A stretch of 64,000 nt of DNA from Streptomyces lacrimifluminis (GTDB lineage: Bacteria; Actinomycetota; Actinomycetes; Streptomycetales; Streptomycetaceae). Positions 54,187-63,007 of this stretch are shown here, piece after piece. The notes under the pieces were generated by a model. The model was given only the letters and a program-made list of their open reading frames with translations, ran no database searches and was not told the origin of the DNA. Position 1 is the stretch's first letter. The number at the start of each line of letters is the position of its first letter. The stretch lies in the NCBI RefSeq assembly GCF_014646095.1, contig NZ_BMMU01000013.1, positions 176,780-240,779 of the forward strand, read 5' to 3'. The translations under genes were made by a program, and so were the position numbers.

Positions 54187-54741
54187 ATGACTGAATTGGG
54201 GTCCGTCGCCTGGCCGCCTGCCCCGATCAGGACCGAGCGGCTCGTGCTCCGCGAGTCCGAGGCCCGGGACCGTGCGGCGTTCATCGAGTTGTTCGCATCG
54301 CCGGAAGTGCTCACTTACCTCGGTGGTCCTCGATCACGTGACGAGCTCGAACGCGCCGTGCCTGAACTGCCCGGGCGGCGCCCTGGCCTTTTCGTGATCG
54401 AGCTCGACGGGTCGATGATCGGCACGACTACGTTCGATCGGCGCGACGCGGAGCGTCCGGGGCGCGTGCGTCCGGATGCCGGGGAGGCCGAGCTCGGCTA
54501 TATGTTCCTGCCGGAGGCGTGGGGACGCGGGTATGCCGCCGAGGCGTGCGCGGCGGCGCTCGGCTGGTTCGCCGACGCGCTTCCCGGCGAGCCGGTGGTG
54601 CTCTGCACCCAGACCGCCAACAACCGCTCGATGCGCCTCGCGGCGAAGCTGGGCTTCACCGAGGTGCAACGATTCGAGGAGTGGGGTGCCGAACAGTGGT
54701 TCGGTGTGTGGTCCCTGGCCACACCGCCCCCGGCGCCTTGA
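54187..54741 (+). CDS. GNAT family N-acetyltransferase (RimJ/RimL-like)
   Basis: A 184-residue acetyltransferase. The N-terminal RTERLVLRESEARDRAAF and the acetyl-CoA binding region ELGYMFLPEAWGRGYAAEA, then NRSMRLAAKLGF, are typical of RimJ/RimL-type GNATs. The substrate is not predictable. The ATG at 54187 is chosen over 54133 because the family begins near TERLVLR. It belongs to an accessory block that splits the betaine region. No gene is clear in the 257 bases downstream. Confidence 0.85.
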   Translation: MTELGSVAWPPAPIRTERLVLRESEARDRAAFIELFASPEVLTYLGGPRSRDELERAVPELPGRRPGLFVIELDGSMIGTTTFDRRDAERPGRVRPDAGEAELGYMFLPEAWGRGYAAEACAAALGWFADALPGEPVVLCTQTANNRSMRLAAKLGFTEVQRFEEWGAEQWFGVWSLATPPPAP

Positions 54742-54998
54742 GGTCTGCGGCCAGTGTCGCCATACCCACGAGCGGGTCGTCAGAGTAGAGGCCAGCGTCG
54801 TGACTGACGGCCGGCCGCCCTCGCTGCCCCTTCTTACGGTTGGCGTCCTGGTTCACCCGACGCAAGTCCGCTCGGCTGGTTGAGTGGAAACTCAGTTGAG
54901 ACGTGCGAACCAGGAGAGTTCAAGGCATGGGAACAGGTGCGCACGACGGACCGCTTCCGGCAACAGCCGCACGTGGGCAGCGAGTTCTCGACCTTCCA

Positions 54999-55610
54999 TC
55001 ACGGCCGAGTCGAGGCGTCAGGCCACACCGGCTGCGTCGGGCCAACCGGGAGAACGACGGAGTCCTGCCGGGGAGTGTCCATGAATCGGGCGAAGTCGGC
55101 GAGCGCGTGGAAGTCGTTCTCGCGCAGTCCGATTCGGGGGTTGACGTGGTGCAGAAGTCCAGGGCCTCGGTGGTGGGCGGTCACGTACGACTGGTCCAGA
55201 TCACTCTGTTCGTCGTCCACCCAGGCAAAGGGGCGGCCGTCGGCGTAGTCCACCAAAGGACCGGTCTTCCAGTGGACTCCGTCCGGGCGTTCTCGAAACA
55301 AGGCGTCGCCGAAGTCGACGAAGGGGAGGTCGGGAAGGCCGAGCACCGGGGCGATCCACCGGTTGGCCTGGTCCATCCATGTGGTGGCCCAGCACAGCTC
55401 ATAGCCGAGCTGGAGCAGGTGCCGCCCGTGCTCTGGGTTGAGCCAGACCCGCAAGGGTCGCCGCCGCGCCGAGAGTTGTCCGTGTTCGCCTGAAGTTCCG
55501 CCGTCCTGGGGCACTCTGAGTGTGGTGTAGCCGTCGGGGCGCTTCTCCGGCTTGGCCGCATAGGGGTTGAGTGGCCCGTCCACGTCGAGGAACAGCAGTG
55601 GTCGGTTCAC
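54999..55610 (-). CDS. HAD-like hydrolase
   Basis: A 203-residue protein with HAD motif I at the N-terminus (LLFLDVDGPLNPY; nucleophile Asp in DVDG), a TTWMDQANRW segment near motif II and WVDDEQSD close to motif IV. The fold is that of a small phosphatase-like HAD, but no substrate can be named. The GTG at 55610 follows GGGGGAGA. It is a single gene pointing away from the decayed transposase. Confidence 0.78.
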   Translation of the reverse strand: MNRPLLFLDVDGPLNPYAAKPEKRPDGYTTLRVPQDGGTSGEHGQLSARRRPLRVWLNPEHGRHLLQLGYELCWATTWMDQANRWIAPVLGLPDLPFVDFGDALFRERPDGVHWKTGPLVDYADGRPFAWVDDEQSDLDQSYVTAHHRGPGLLHHVNPRIGLRENDFHALADFARFMDTPRQDSVVLPVGPTQPVWPDASTRP

Positions 55611-55721
55611 GGTCTCCCCCGGTTCTGTTCAACACCGGCTGCGCGGTGGAAGCGTATCTGCAGCGATCGCCTCGGCCTCGGCCTGGTTTGATCTGATGAT
55701 CCTGATCCCGGCGTGACGGGT

Positions 55722-55996
55722 GTGATCACGTCATCGGAGCCGTCCTCGATAGCCCCCGTCACCGGGCTGGAACCGCGCTGTTTCGGCAAGTTGGTGACCA
55801 CCCTGCGGCGCACCGGGGCAGACGCGGTCCGCCGGGGCCGACCGTAGAGGTTCCGCAGGGACACCGTACTCACTGTGGACGGCACCCCTGGTTCTCACCC
55901 GCGACCAATCGGTGGCCGCGCATGCCAACCGAAGATCCTGCCGACTGCCGCCTCAAAGGCGAGGCGTCCACCACACCGTGCTCGCTCGACACTCAG
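55722..55996 (+). pseudogene. Decayed IS5-family transposase
   Basis: Short, deleted pieces of one transposase are recognisable. The first is VITSSEPSSIAPVTGLEPR and CFGKLVTTLRRTGADAVRRG, an N-terminal block of a common Streptomyces IS5-type transposase. An in-frame TAG then follows, and after an internal deletion RFRRDTVLTVDGT from the DDE region. After a frameshift comes LVLTRDQSVAAHAN, and last a C-terminal remnant (CRLPPQRRGVHHTVLAR). At least two deletions and one frameshift are needed. Terminal inverted repeats were not found. The rest of the 538-bp spacer (55611-56148) shows no gene. Confidence 0.7.
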
Positions 55997-56148
55997 GTCC
56001 ATGGCGAGTGTCGCCGGCCTCCGCCTTCGTACTCATACAGCGAGTCGTCCAGAACCGTCGTGACGACATGACGAAGGTTCCGGCAGGCGGGCATGACCGC
56101 AAAGGGCAGGTCTGCGGGAGCCGTCAACTCTTCGACCAAGGAGAAGAC

Positions 56149-56655
56149 ATGCACAGCATCCGCCGGATCTTCAGCGTGGGAACGGCCGCGTTCGTACTCG
56201 GGGCAGGGCTTCTGGCCGGTTCCTCCGGCGCGGCTCAGGCTGCGGCGTCCGACTGCACGGGAGGCGCCAACGGTTTCACCGACATCCCCGACAGTCTCAG
56301 CGGCCGGGGTGTGGCGGGGGCGGGAGCGCTGGTGATCAGCGATCCCCACGCCGTCGCCTCGTGGGCGATGCAGTCCGGCACCGTCGGCGGCAGACAGATG
56401 GGGTGGGGCGTCCTGAGCACCGGAGGAGCCGGCGATTGGGGACCCCGTGTCAGGGCCAGCGTCTGGATGTATGTCACCAACGACAACAAAGCGACGACGA
56501 TCCTGTGCGGCCCGTTCGAGGTGCAGTCGGCCGGCACCAGGATCACGACCCCGGCCTACCCGACCAGTAGCTCGGCGAGCCGGGCCTTCCAGGTCTGCGC
56601 GGTCCTCTCCAGCCCCGGAGAGATCGCCGGCGCCACCTGCAGTCCCTGGTGGTAG
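56149..56655 (+). CDS. Small secreted protein, function unknown
   Basis: A 168-residue protein with a classical signal peptide (IRRIFSVGTAAFVLGAGLLAGSSGAAQAA, cleaved around 32-36). The mature part of about 130 residues has four Cys (likely two disulphides) and is rich in Gly/Ser/Thr, consistent with a small extracellular beta domain. It is not recognised. The ATG at 56149 follows AAGGAG at good distance. It is in the accessory block after the IS relic and is followed by no obvious gene on its strand. Confidence 0.78.
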   Translation: MHSIRRIFSVGTAAFVLGAGLLAGSSGAAQAAASDCTGGANGFTDIPDSLSGRGVAGAGALVISDPHAVASWAMQSGTVGGRQMGWGVLSTGGAGDWGPRVRASVWMYVTNDNKATTILCGPFEVQSAGTRITTPAYPTSSSASRAFQVCAVLSSPGEIAGATCSPWW

Positions 56656-56974
56656 GCCGTCGCCAGGAAACCCGCGCAAGTCAGCGCACGTCACCCATGC
56701 CTGGGAACAGGAGCTGTCCGTAAGCCTCTTGGCTTGGACCCGGACACCATCCGCGTACCGATCAGCGGGGTTGACCGGTCGAACGGGAGCCTGATCATCG
56801 GGTGATCGCAGCGGAGGCGGCGCATGAGGGCAGGGCCTCTCGGTAGCTCGGGGATGCGAACCGAACCGAGCAGCACACCGAGCAGTACCAGGAGGCCCTG
56901 TCGGCGCGGTTGTACGCGCTCACGCACGCTGGTCTCAACTCGGCTGCTCATGTTCGGTGGAGAGATACAGCTTC
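56656..56974. other. Spacer (319 bp) after the secreted protein gene
   Basis: No gene, repeat or clear hairpin is seen. It lies between two convergent genes and separates the accessory block from the one-carbon gene that follows. Confidence 0.4.
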
Positions 56975-57811
56975 TCAGCCGCCCAACCGATCCAGCACAG
57001 CCCGGCGCCACCGCTCCGTCTCCGCGACCTGGTTGAACGTGAACAGGTGCAACCCCGCCACCCCCGCGCCCGGCGCCGTAAGCACCCCCTCCACCCGCGA
57101 TAGCAGCCGCTCCGGCGAGTACCCCCCGGGCGCCGCGAAGCGCAGGAACCACGACGCGTGCTTCGTCAGGAACCGCGTGGACTCGCCCACCCCGATCTTC
57201 GTCGCCATGGACAGCAGCTTCGCCCGCTCCACAGGCCCCGCGACCCCCACGTACACGGGCAGCGCGACATCCCGGCGCCGCACCCGACCGACCCACTCCC
57301 CCAGCACGCGCGCGTCGAAGCACAGGTTGCTGACGATGTACGTCGCGTGCTCGCGCTTGTCCCACATGGCCTGGACGGTGACGTCGTCGTGGATGAGCGG
57401 ATGGCTCTCCGGGTATCCGGTGATGCCGACCCGCGTGAACGGACTGCCCAGCTCACCGAGCCTGCGCAGCACCGGCAGGGCACCCTCGTAGGCCCCGGCC
57501 GGAGGATCCGCGTCCCCCGCCGGCACGAAGACGTCCTCCACCCCCACCCCCCGCAACCGGTCGACGACGTCCTTCAGATGCGTGTCGTCCCGCAGCAGCC
57601 GCGCGGGAACATGCGGAACCACCCGGTACCCCTGCGCCGCCAGCCGACCCGCGAGGTCGAGCGTCGGCTCCAGCCCCTTGACCGGCGACGCCGTCACGGT
57701 GACGACGACCTCGCGCGGAACGTGGGCGAGAACCTTCTCCTCGGTCGACTTGGCGGGCAGCACCTCGTAGCGGACGCGCTCCAGCAGCGCCCTCAGCCCT
57801 GAGGCACCCAA
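56975..57811 (-). CDS. Methylenetetrahydrofolate reductase-like protein
   Basis: A 278-residue MetF-type TIM-barrel protein: VTVTASPVKGLEPTLDLAGRLAA at the N-terminus, HVPARLLRDD, a GVEDVFVPAGDADPPAG nucleotide-like segment, ITGYPESHP and a C-terminal LHLFTFNQV. This is the pattern of 5,10-methylene-THF reductase relatives, slightly shorter than MetF (about 295). It may reduce methylene-THF formed by the demethylation steps. The TTG at 57811 is nine bases from the betA stop and has GGGGGAG just upstream, so translation is coupled to betA; other starts cannot be excluded. Confidence 0.78.
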   Translation of the reverse strand: MGASGLRALLERVRYEVLPAKSTEEKVLAHVPREVVVTVTASPVKGLEPTLDLAGRLAAQGYRVVPHVPARLLRDDTHLKDVVDRLRGVGVEDVFVPAGDADPPAGAYEGALPVLRRLGELGSPFTRVGITGYPESHPLIHDDVTVQAMWDKREHATYIVSNLCFDARVLGEWVGRVRRRDVALPVYVGVAGPVERAKLLSMATKIGVGESTRFLTKHASWFLRFAAPGGYSPERLLSRVEGVLTAPGAGVAGLHLFTFNQVAETERWRRAVLDRLGG

Positions 57812-57820
57812 CGTCTCCCC

Positions 57821-59500
57821 CTACCCGGCCTGCTGGGCGTCGGCGTCACGGTGGCGGTAGTACGCGGCCTTGGAAGCCGGCAGCGGCTGCTTGCCGAGGA
57901 TGAGATCGGCGGCCTTCTCGGCGATCATCATCACCGGCGCGTAGATGTTCCCGTTGGTGACGTAGGGCATCACCGACGCGTCGACGACCCGCAGGCCCTC
58001 CACCCCGTGCACCCGCATACTCTCCGGATCGACCACAGCCATCTCGTCCGCCGAGGGCCCCATCTTGCAGGTGCAGGACGGGTGCAGGGCCGTCTCGCCC
58101 TCCTTGGCGACCCAGTCGAGGATCTCCTCGTCCGTCGTCACCTTCGCTCCCGGGGAGACCTCGCCGTCGTTGTAGGGGGCAAGGGCGGGCTGGCTGAGGA
58201 GCTTGCGCGCCACCCGGATCGCCTCGACCCACTCCCGTCGGTCCTGCTCGGTGGAGAGGTAGTTGAAGCGCAGCGCCGGATGCTCGCGCGGGTCCCTGCT
58301 CTTGATCTTCACCGAGCCGATGGCGTCGGAGTACATGGGGCCCACGTGCACCTGGTAGCCGTGGCCGCCGGCCGGGGACGAGCCGTCGTAGCGGACGGCG
58401 ATGGGCAGGAAGTGGAACATCAGGTTGGGGTAGTCGACGTCCTCGTTGCTGCGCGCGAAGCCCCCGGCCTCGAAGTGGTTCGTGGACGCCGGTCCCTTGC
58501 GGAACAGCCACTGCAGGCCGATGAAGGGGGCGCGCCACTTCGCCATGTACGGCTGCATGGACACCGGCTGCTTGCAGGCGTACTGGACGTACACCTCCAG
58601 GTGGTCCTGCATGTTCTCGCCGACGCCCGGGAGGTCGTGGACGACGTCGACACCGAGAGCGCTCAGCTCCTCCGCGTTGCCGACGCCCGACAGCTGGAGC
58701 AGCTGCGGGGAGTTGATCGCGCCGCCGCAGAGGATGACCTCCTTGGCGCGTACCTGCTGGAGCGCGCCCTTGCCGCGCTGGTACTCGACACCGACGGCCC
58801 GCTTGCCCTCGAAGAGGACGCGGGTGACGAGGGCGCGCGTCTTGACCGTGAGGTTGGGACGCTTCCGGACGGGCTTGAGGTACGCCTTGGACGCCGAGAG
58901 CCGGCGCCCCCGGTGGACGTTGCGGTCGAACTTGGCGAAGCCCTCCTGCCGGTACCCGTTGACGTCGTCGGTGGGCGCGTACCCCGCTTCCTCGGTGGCC
59001 TTGAGGAAAGCGCCGAAGAGGGGGTTGGTGGCCGGGCCGCGTTCGAGGACGAGGGGGCCGTCGTGGCCGCGGAACTCGTCGTCCGGGTCGGCGGCGAGAC
59101 AGTTCTCCATGCGCCGGAAGTACGGCAGACAGTGCGCGTAGTCCCAGCTCTCCATGCCGGGGTCGGCCGCCCAGCGCTCGTAGTCCATGGGGTTTCCGCG
59201 CTGGAAGATCATGCCGTTGATGCTGCTGGAGCCGCCGAGCACCTTGCCGCGCGCGTGGTAGACGCGTCGGCCGCCCATGTGAGGCTCGGGCTCGGACTCG
59301 TACTTCCAGTCGTAGAAACGGCTGCCGATGGGATAGGTCAGCGCCGCGGGCATGTGGATGAAGACGTCCCACGGGTAGTCGGGCCGGCCGGCCTCCAGGA
59401 CCAGCACCCGGTTCGCCGGGTCCGCCGAGAGCCTGTTCGCAAGTGCGCTGCCGGCCGATCCGCCGCCGACGATGACGAAGTCGTATTGCAGGGGAGCCAT
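57821..59500 (-). CDS. betA: Choline dehydrogenase (GMC oxidoreductase)
   Basis: A 559-residue FAD enzyme of the GMC family. The FAD loop is VIVGGGSAGSALANRLS, GMC signature 1 contains KVLGGSSSINGMIFQRG, signature 2 is CGGAINSPQLLQLSGVG, and the active-site His and Asn are in LHPSCTCKMG and VTNGNIYAPVMM. It oxidises choline to betaine aldehyde at the membrane. The ATG at 59500 is 12 bases downstream of weak purine-rich sequence; longer open frames run into the divergent promoter. It is divergent from the IclR gene and probably cotranscribed with the MetF-like gene. Confidence 0.85.
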   Translation of the reverse strand: MAPLQYDFVIVGGGSAGSALANRLSADPANRVLVLEAGRPDYPWDVFIHMPAALTYPIGSRFYDWKYESEPEPHMGGRRVYHARGKVLGGSSSINGMIFQRGNPMDYERWAADPGMESWDYAHCLPYFRRMENCLAADPDDEFRGHDGPLVLERGPATNPLFGAFLKATEEAGYAPTDDVNGYRQEGFAKFDRNVHRGRRLSASKAYLKPVRKRPNLTVKTRALVTRVLFEGKRAVGVEYQRGKGALQQVRAKEVILCGGAINSPQLLQLSGVGNAEELSALGVDVVHDLPGVGENMQDHLEVYVQYACKQPVSMQPYMAKWRAPFIGLQWLFRKGPASTNHFEAGGFARSNEDVDYPNLMFHFLPIAVRYDGSSPAGGHGYQVHVGPMYSDAIGSVKIKSRDPREHPALRFNYLSTEQDRREWVEAIRVARKLLSQPALAPYNDGEVSPGAKVTTDEEILDWVAKEGETALHPSCTCKMGPSADEMAVVDPESMRVHGVEGLRVVDASVMPYVTNGNIYAPVMMIAEKAADLILGKQPLPASKAAYYRHRDADAQQAG

Positions 59501-59550
59501 GATGTCTCGTCTCGCTCGCGCCGTAGATACGCGAGGCATGCTAATCCAGT

Positions 59551-59584
59551 AGCGCCATACGCACCAGGTTGCGGGACGCGCAAC
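59551..59584. promoter_or_regulatory. Candidate IclR boxes between betA and iclR
   Basis: GTTGCGGGACGCGCAAC (59568-59584) is a 17-bp inverted repeat with perfect GTTGCG / CGCAAC arms. A GCGCCATACGCAC site (59552-59564) lies beside it and resembles GTGCGTATxGCG at other loci. They sit between divergent betA and the regulator gene. Confidence 0.65.
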
Positions 59585-59613
59585 ATGCAAGCTCTTGGTT
59601 TCCGGGCTGTTAC

Positions 59614-59651
59614 TTGCAATGGCGTTGTTTACTGCGCGTATAGTTTCGCCG
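59614..59651 (+). promoter_or_regulatory. Predicted leaderless promoter of the IclR gene
   Basis: TTGCAA (59614-59619) and TATAGT (59639-59644) are spaced by 19 bases. The expected transcription start, seven bases after TATAGT, falls on the G of the GTG start codon (59651). No ribosome binding site is present, as expected for a leaderless mRNA. Confidence 0.5.
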
Positions 59652-60448
59652 TGAGCAACCACAGCACAGACACCGAAACGTCCAATTCACAGGCCGGCGG
59701 AGTGCAGTCGGTCGACCGCGCGATCAGCGTCCTGGAGATTCTCGCCCAGCGCGGCGAGGCAGGCGTCAGCGAGGTCGCCGCCGAGATCGATGTTCACAAA
59801 TCCACCGCTTTCCGGCTGCTCGGCGCCCTGGAGGCGCGCGGTCTGGTGGAGCAGGCGGGCGAGCGCGGCAAGTACCGGCTCGGCTTCGGCATCGTGCGGC
59901 TGGCCGGCGCGGTGACGGGCAGTATCGACATCACCCAGCAGGGCCGCCCGGTCTGCGAGCAGCTCGCCGAGGAGATCGGCGAGACCGTCAACATCGCCGT
60001 GATGCAGGAGCACTACGCCGTCAACCTGTTCGAGGCACGCGGCCCCGGCGCCGTCAGCGCGTACAACTGGGTCGGCCAGCTGACCCCGCTGCACGCCACC
60101 TCCAGCGGCAAGATCCTGCTGGCCCACCTGCCCACGAAGGAGCGCGCCGCGCTGCTGAACGGGGCCGGGCTGAAGAAGGTGACCCCGCACACGATCACCG
60201 CGAAGACCAAGCTGGAGAAGGATCTCGGGGAGGCGCGGGAGCGGGGGTACGCGTGGACGCGGGAGGAGCTGGAGCTCGGCCTGCACGCGATGGCCGCGCC
60301 GATCCGCGACCACACCGGGACGGTTGTCGCGGCGGTGAGTGCGTCCGGGCCCTCTTACCGGTTCACGGAGGAGCGGTTGCATGAGCTGGCTCCGGTGCTG
60401 GTGAAGGGGGCGGCGGAGATCAGTCACCGGATGGGGTATCTGGGGTGA
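59651..60448 (+). CDS. IclR family transcriptional regulator of the betaine region
   Basis: A 265-residue IclR regulator. Winged helix-turn-helix at about 15-75 (AISVLEILAQRGEAGVSEVAAEIDVHKST without the last residues is the core; then FRLLGALEARGLVEQ). The effector domain at about 85-260 has LTPLHATSSGKILLAHLP and the ending AAVSASGPSYRFTEER. IclR proteins bind as dimers to short inverted repeats and respond to a small metabolite. It diverges from betA and is followed by converging betaine monooxygenase. Control of the choline/betaine genes is inferred from gene order and repeated boxes. Confidence 0.9.
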   Translation: MSNHSTDTETSNSQAGGVQSVDRAISVLEILAQRGEAGVSEVAAEIDVHKSTAFRLLGALEARGLVEQAGERGKYRLGFGIVRLAGAVTGSIDITQQGRPVCEQLAEEIGETVNIAVMQEHYAVNLFEARGPGAVSAYNWVGQLTPLHATSSGKILLAHLPTKERAALLNGAGLKKVTPHTITAKTKLEKDLGEARERGYAWTREELELGLHAMAAPIRDHTGTVVAAVSASGPSYRFTEERLHELAPVLVKGAAEISHRMGYLG

Positions 60449-60519
60449 GTTCGTCGAGTGCGGGTCTGGGGGCTTGTCGCGCAGTTCCCCGCGCCCCTTG
60501 AAGGAGGGCTGCGCCCCCT

Positions 60520-61647
60520 TTAAGGGCGTGTACCCAGGCGCTCGTTGACCCAGTCGTGGAACGCCCCGATGTGGTGCTCACTCGGAACCAGGACGCCCCC
60601 CTTCGCGTACAGCCGGGAGTGCATCCCGGGCTGGGTGCGCTCGCAGGCCTCGAAGTCCTGGCGGTTGACCCGGTCGAAGAGCTCCACGGACCGGCTGACG
60701 TCCTTGCCGCTCTCGACGACGTGCGGGAGATACAGCCAGTCGCACTCGACGATCGTGCGGTCGGCGGCCACCGGGTACATGCGATGGAAGATCACGTGGT
60801 CGGGTACGAGGTTGATGAACACCTGCGGTCTGACGGTGATCGCGTAGTAGCGGCGGTCCTGGTCCTCGGCGACACCCGGGATGCGGTCCAGTCCCTCGGA
60901 GCCGTCGATGGTGAAACCCTGGACCTCCCCACCGAACTCGGCGCCGTGGCCGACGTAGTACTGGGCGGCGTAGCCGTCGGCGAACTCGGGGAGCACCTCG
61001 GTGAGTTCGGGGTGGATCGTGGCGCAGTGGTAGCACTCCATGAAGTTCTCGATGATGAGCTTCCAGTTGGCCTTCACGTCGTAGACGATCCGTTTGCCGA
61101 CCGAGAGGTTGTCGATGTCGTAGTGCTCGATCGACTCGACGTCACCGAGCCGGCCGATGACCTCGCCGATGACGTCCTCCTCGAAGGAGGGCGGGTTCTC
61201 CGCGAGGCAGACCCAGACATAGCCGAGCCATTCCCGGACGGCCACGCTCACCAGGCCGTACTCGGTACGCCCGACGTCGGGCATCTTGGTCAGGTTGGGC
61301 GCGGCGACGAGCTTGCCGTCCAGGCCGTACGTCCAGGCGTGGTAGGGACACTGGAAAGCCCGCTTGACCTCGCCGGACTCCTCGGTGCAGAGCTTGGCGC
61401 CACGGTGCCGGCAGACGTTGAAGTAGGCGCGGATCGAGTTGTCCCGCGCCCGCGTCACGAGGATGCTCTCGCGGCCCACGTCGACGGTCCGGAAGGCACC
61501 GGGCTTCGCCAGTTCGGAGGCGCGCGCGACACAGAACCACATGGTCTCGAATATGCGCTCCTGCTCCTGGGCGAAGATCCCCGCGTCCGTGTAGGAGGAG
61601 CCGGGCAGGGTCGCGATCAGACTGTCGGGCAGGCTGGTCGAGGTCAC
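60520..61647 (-). CDS. gbcA: Rieske glycine betaine monooxygenase, oxygenase component
   Basis: A 375-residue Rieske-type oxygenase. The [2Fe-2S] ligands are C79, H81, C100 and H103 (CRHRGAKLC ... CPYHAWTYG). The mononuclear iron site is in ENFMECYHCATIHPEL (H207, H212). It resembles GbcA/BmoA enzymes that demethylate glycine betaine to dimethylglycine. The reductase and ferredoxin needed for electrons lie 193 bases upstream on the same strand. The GTG at 61647 follows GAGGAG. The product feeds the dimethylglycine oxidase, which supports the substrate call. Confidence 0.85.
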   Translation of the reverse strand: MTSTSLPDSLIATLPGSSYTDAGIFAQEQERIFETMWFCVARASELAKPGAFRTVDVGRESILVTRARDNSIRAYFNVCRHRGAKLCTEESGEVKRAFQCPYHAWTYGLDGKLVAAPNLTKMPDVGRTEYGLVSVAVREWLGYVWVCLAENPPSFEEDVIGEVIGRLGDVESIEHYDIDNLSVGKRIVYDVKANWKLIIENFMECYHCATIHPELTEVLPEFADGYAAQYYVGHGAEFGGEVQGFTIDGSEGLDRIPGVAEDQDRRYYAITVRPQVFINLVPDHVIFHRMYPVAADRTIVECDWLYLPHVVESGKDVSRSVELFDRVNRQDFEACERTQPGMHSRLYAKGGVLVPSEHHIGAFHDWVNERLGTRP

Positions 61648-61732
61648 GGTGCACTCCTCGGAGAAACGTCGTGGTCGTGTGGATCGGTCAACCGGATATG
61701 ACGTAGCGCCCCGCAGGGGCGCGCACGTCAGA

Positions 61733-61818
61733 GGCGCGGGGCTGTATCTGATCTGCGGCTCCGCCACGATGGGGGTCCCCCCGGTCGGGCGAAGTCGAGA
61801 GTGGGGAAGCGACCAGCC
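61733..61818. repeat. 86-bp intergenic repeat, copy C2
   Basis: Same block order as copy C1 at 44325-44409 (GGCGCGGGGCTGT, TGCGGCTCCGCC, GGGGGTCCCCCC, GCGACCAGCC), with a few substitutions and one extra base. It lies between the reductase and the oxygenase gene and could uncouple their expression. Confidence 0.85.
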
Positions 61819-61840
61819 CCCACCGGGCCAGCAGCCGAAA

Positions 61841-63007
61841 TCACCGCACCCCCGGAAGAGCCAACTGCTTCCGCCACCGCACAAAAAGCCGGGGCTGATT
61901 CATCCCAAGAACGGCAACCGGCTCCCCGCCCCGCCGATAAACAGCCAGGACGTTACGGTCGCCCACGGCCCCTTCCTCGACCGTCACACTGTCAGCGACA
62001 CCCGCGTGACCGACGAACTGGATCTTCACCCCGTACTGATCGGACCAGAAATAAGGCGGCCGGGGCACCCCCGCCTCCACCGCACCCCCGGCCAACAAGG
62101 CAGCCACGGCAGCAGCGGGACGCTCCATCGCACCGGTCCAGTGCTCGACCCGGCGATGGGTCCCCGTCCGGGGGTCGTACCAGTTGGCGCAGTCGCCGAC
62201 CGCGACCACACCGGCCAGGCTGGTGCGGCCGTCGGCGCCGCACTTGACGCCGTTCTCAAGGGCGACGCCGGACCCCGCCAGCCAGTCGACGCAGGGCCGC
62301 GCGCCCACCCCGACGACGACGATGTCGGCGGGAACACCGCGCCCGTCCGCCAGCAGAACGGCCTCTACCCGGCGCTCCCCGCTCAGCCCCTTGACCCCGA
62401 CCCCGCACATCAGCCGTACGCCGTGGTCCGCGTGGAGACCGGAGACGACGGCACCCATGGTCTCGCCGAGCGGTCCGGCGAGCGGGGTGGGGGCGGCCTC
62501 GATCACCGTCACGTCGAGGCCGAGGGCGTACGCGGTGGAGGCGACCTCGGCGCCGATGAAGCCGCCGCCGATCACCACCAGCCGTCCGCCACGGGCCAGT
62601 TCGTCGCGCAGGGCGCGGGCGTCGTCGAGGGTGCGCAGGGTGTGCACGCCGGCCAGTCCGTCGGCACCCGGCAGGGTGCGGGCGGCGGCGCCGGTCGCGA
62701 TGACGACTCCGTCGGCGCGGACGTCCCGGCCGTCGGCGAGGCGGACGGACCGGTCGGTGCGGTCGAGGCCGGTCGCGCGGGTGCCGAGCAGCCACTCGGC
62801 GCGCAGGTCCTCGCCGTCCGTCTCCAGTCCGAGATCCGCCTCGCCGAGGGTTCCGGCCAGGAACTCCTTGGACAAGGGCGGCCTGTCGTACGGGCGGTGG
62901 GCCTCGTCGCCGATGAGGACCAGCCGTCCGTCGTACCCCTGTGTGCGCAGGGAGCGCGCCGCCGACAGTCCTGCCAGTGAGGCGCCCACCACGGCCACCG
63001 TCCTCAC
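61841..63007 (-). CDS. FAD-dependent ferredoxin reductase of the betaine monooxygenase
   Basis: A 388-residue pyridine-nucleotide-disulphide-type reductase. FAD loop VAVVGASLAGLSAARSL at the N-terminus, NAD loop VVIGGGFIGAEVASTA in the middle, and ADIVVVGVGARP and VVAVGDCANW near the C-terminal part, as in BphA4/camA-type ferredoxin reductases. It moves electrons from NADH to the adjacent Rieske ferredoxin. Its GTG (63007) overlaps the ferredoxin stop (GTGA). Three separate proteins (oxygenase, ferredoxin, reductase) thus replace the two-protein GbcA/GbcB system of Pseudomonas. Confidence 0.88.
   Translation of the reverse strand: MRTVAVVGASLAGLSAARSLRTQGYDGRLVLIGDEAHRPYDRPPLSKEFLAGTLGEADLGLETDGEDLRAEWLLGTRATGLDRTDRSVRLADGRDVRADGVVIATGAAARTLPGADGLAGVHTLRTLDDARALRDELARGGRLVVIGGGFIGAEVASTAYALGLDVTVIEAAPTPLAGPLGETMGAVVSGLHADHGVRLMCGVGVKGLSGERRVEAVLLADGRGVPADIVVVGVGARPCVDWLAGSGVALENGVKCGADGRTSLAGVVAVGDCANWYDPRTGTHRRVEHWTGAMERPAAAVAALLAGGAVEAGVPRPPYFWSDQYGVKIQFVGHAGVADSVTVEEGAVGDRNVLAVYRRGGEPVAVLGMNQPRLFVRWRKQLALPGVR

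Noticed and set aside
54656..54865. Minus-strand frame of 69 residues after the GNAT gene
   Set aside because: It overlaps the GNAT coding region and shows no recognisable domain. It could be an old gene remnant but there is no positive support.
59338..59619. Additional small gene overlapping the start of betA
   Set aside because: It is a shadow frame crossing the betA start and the divergent promoter region.
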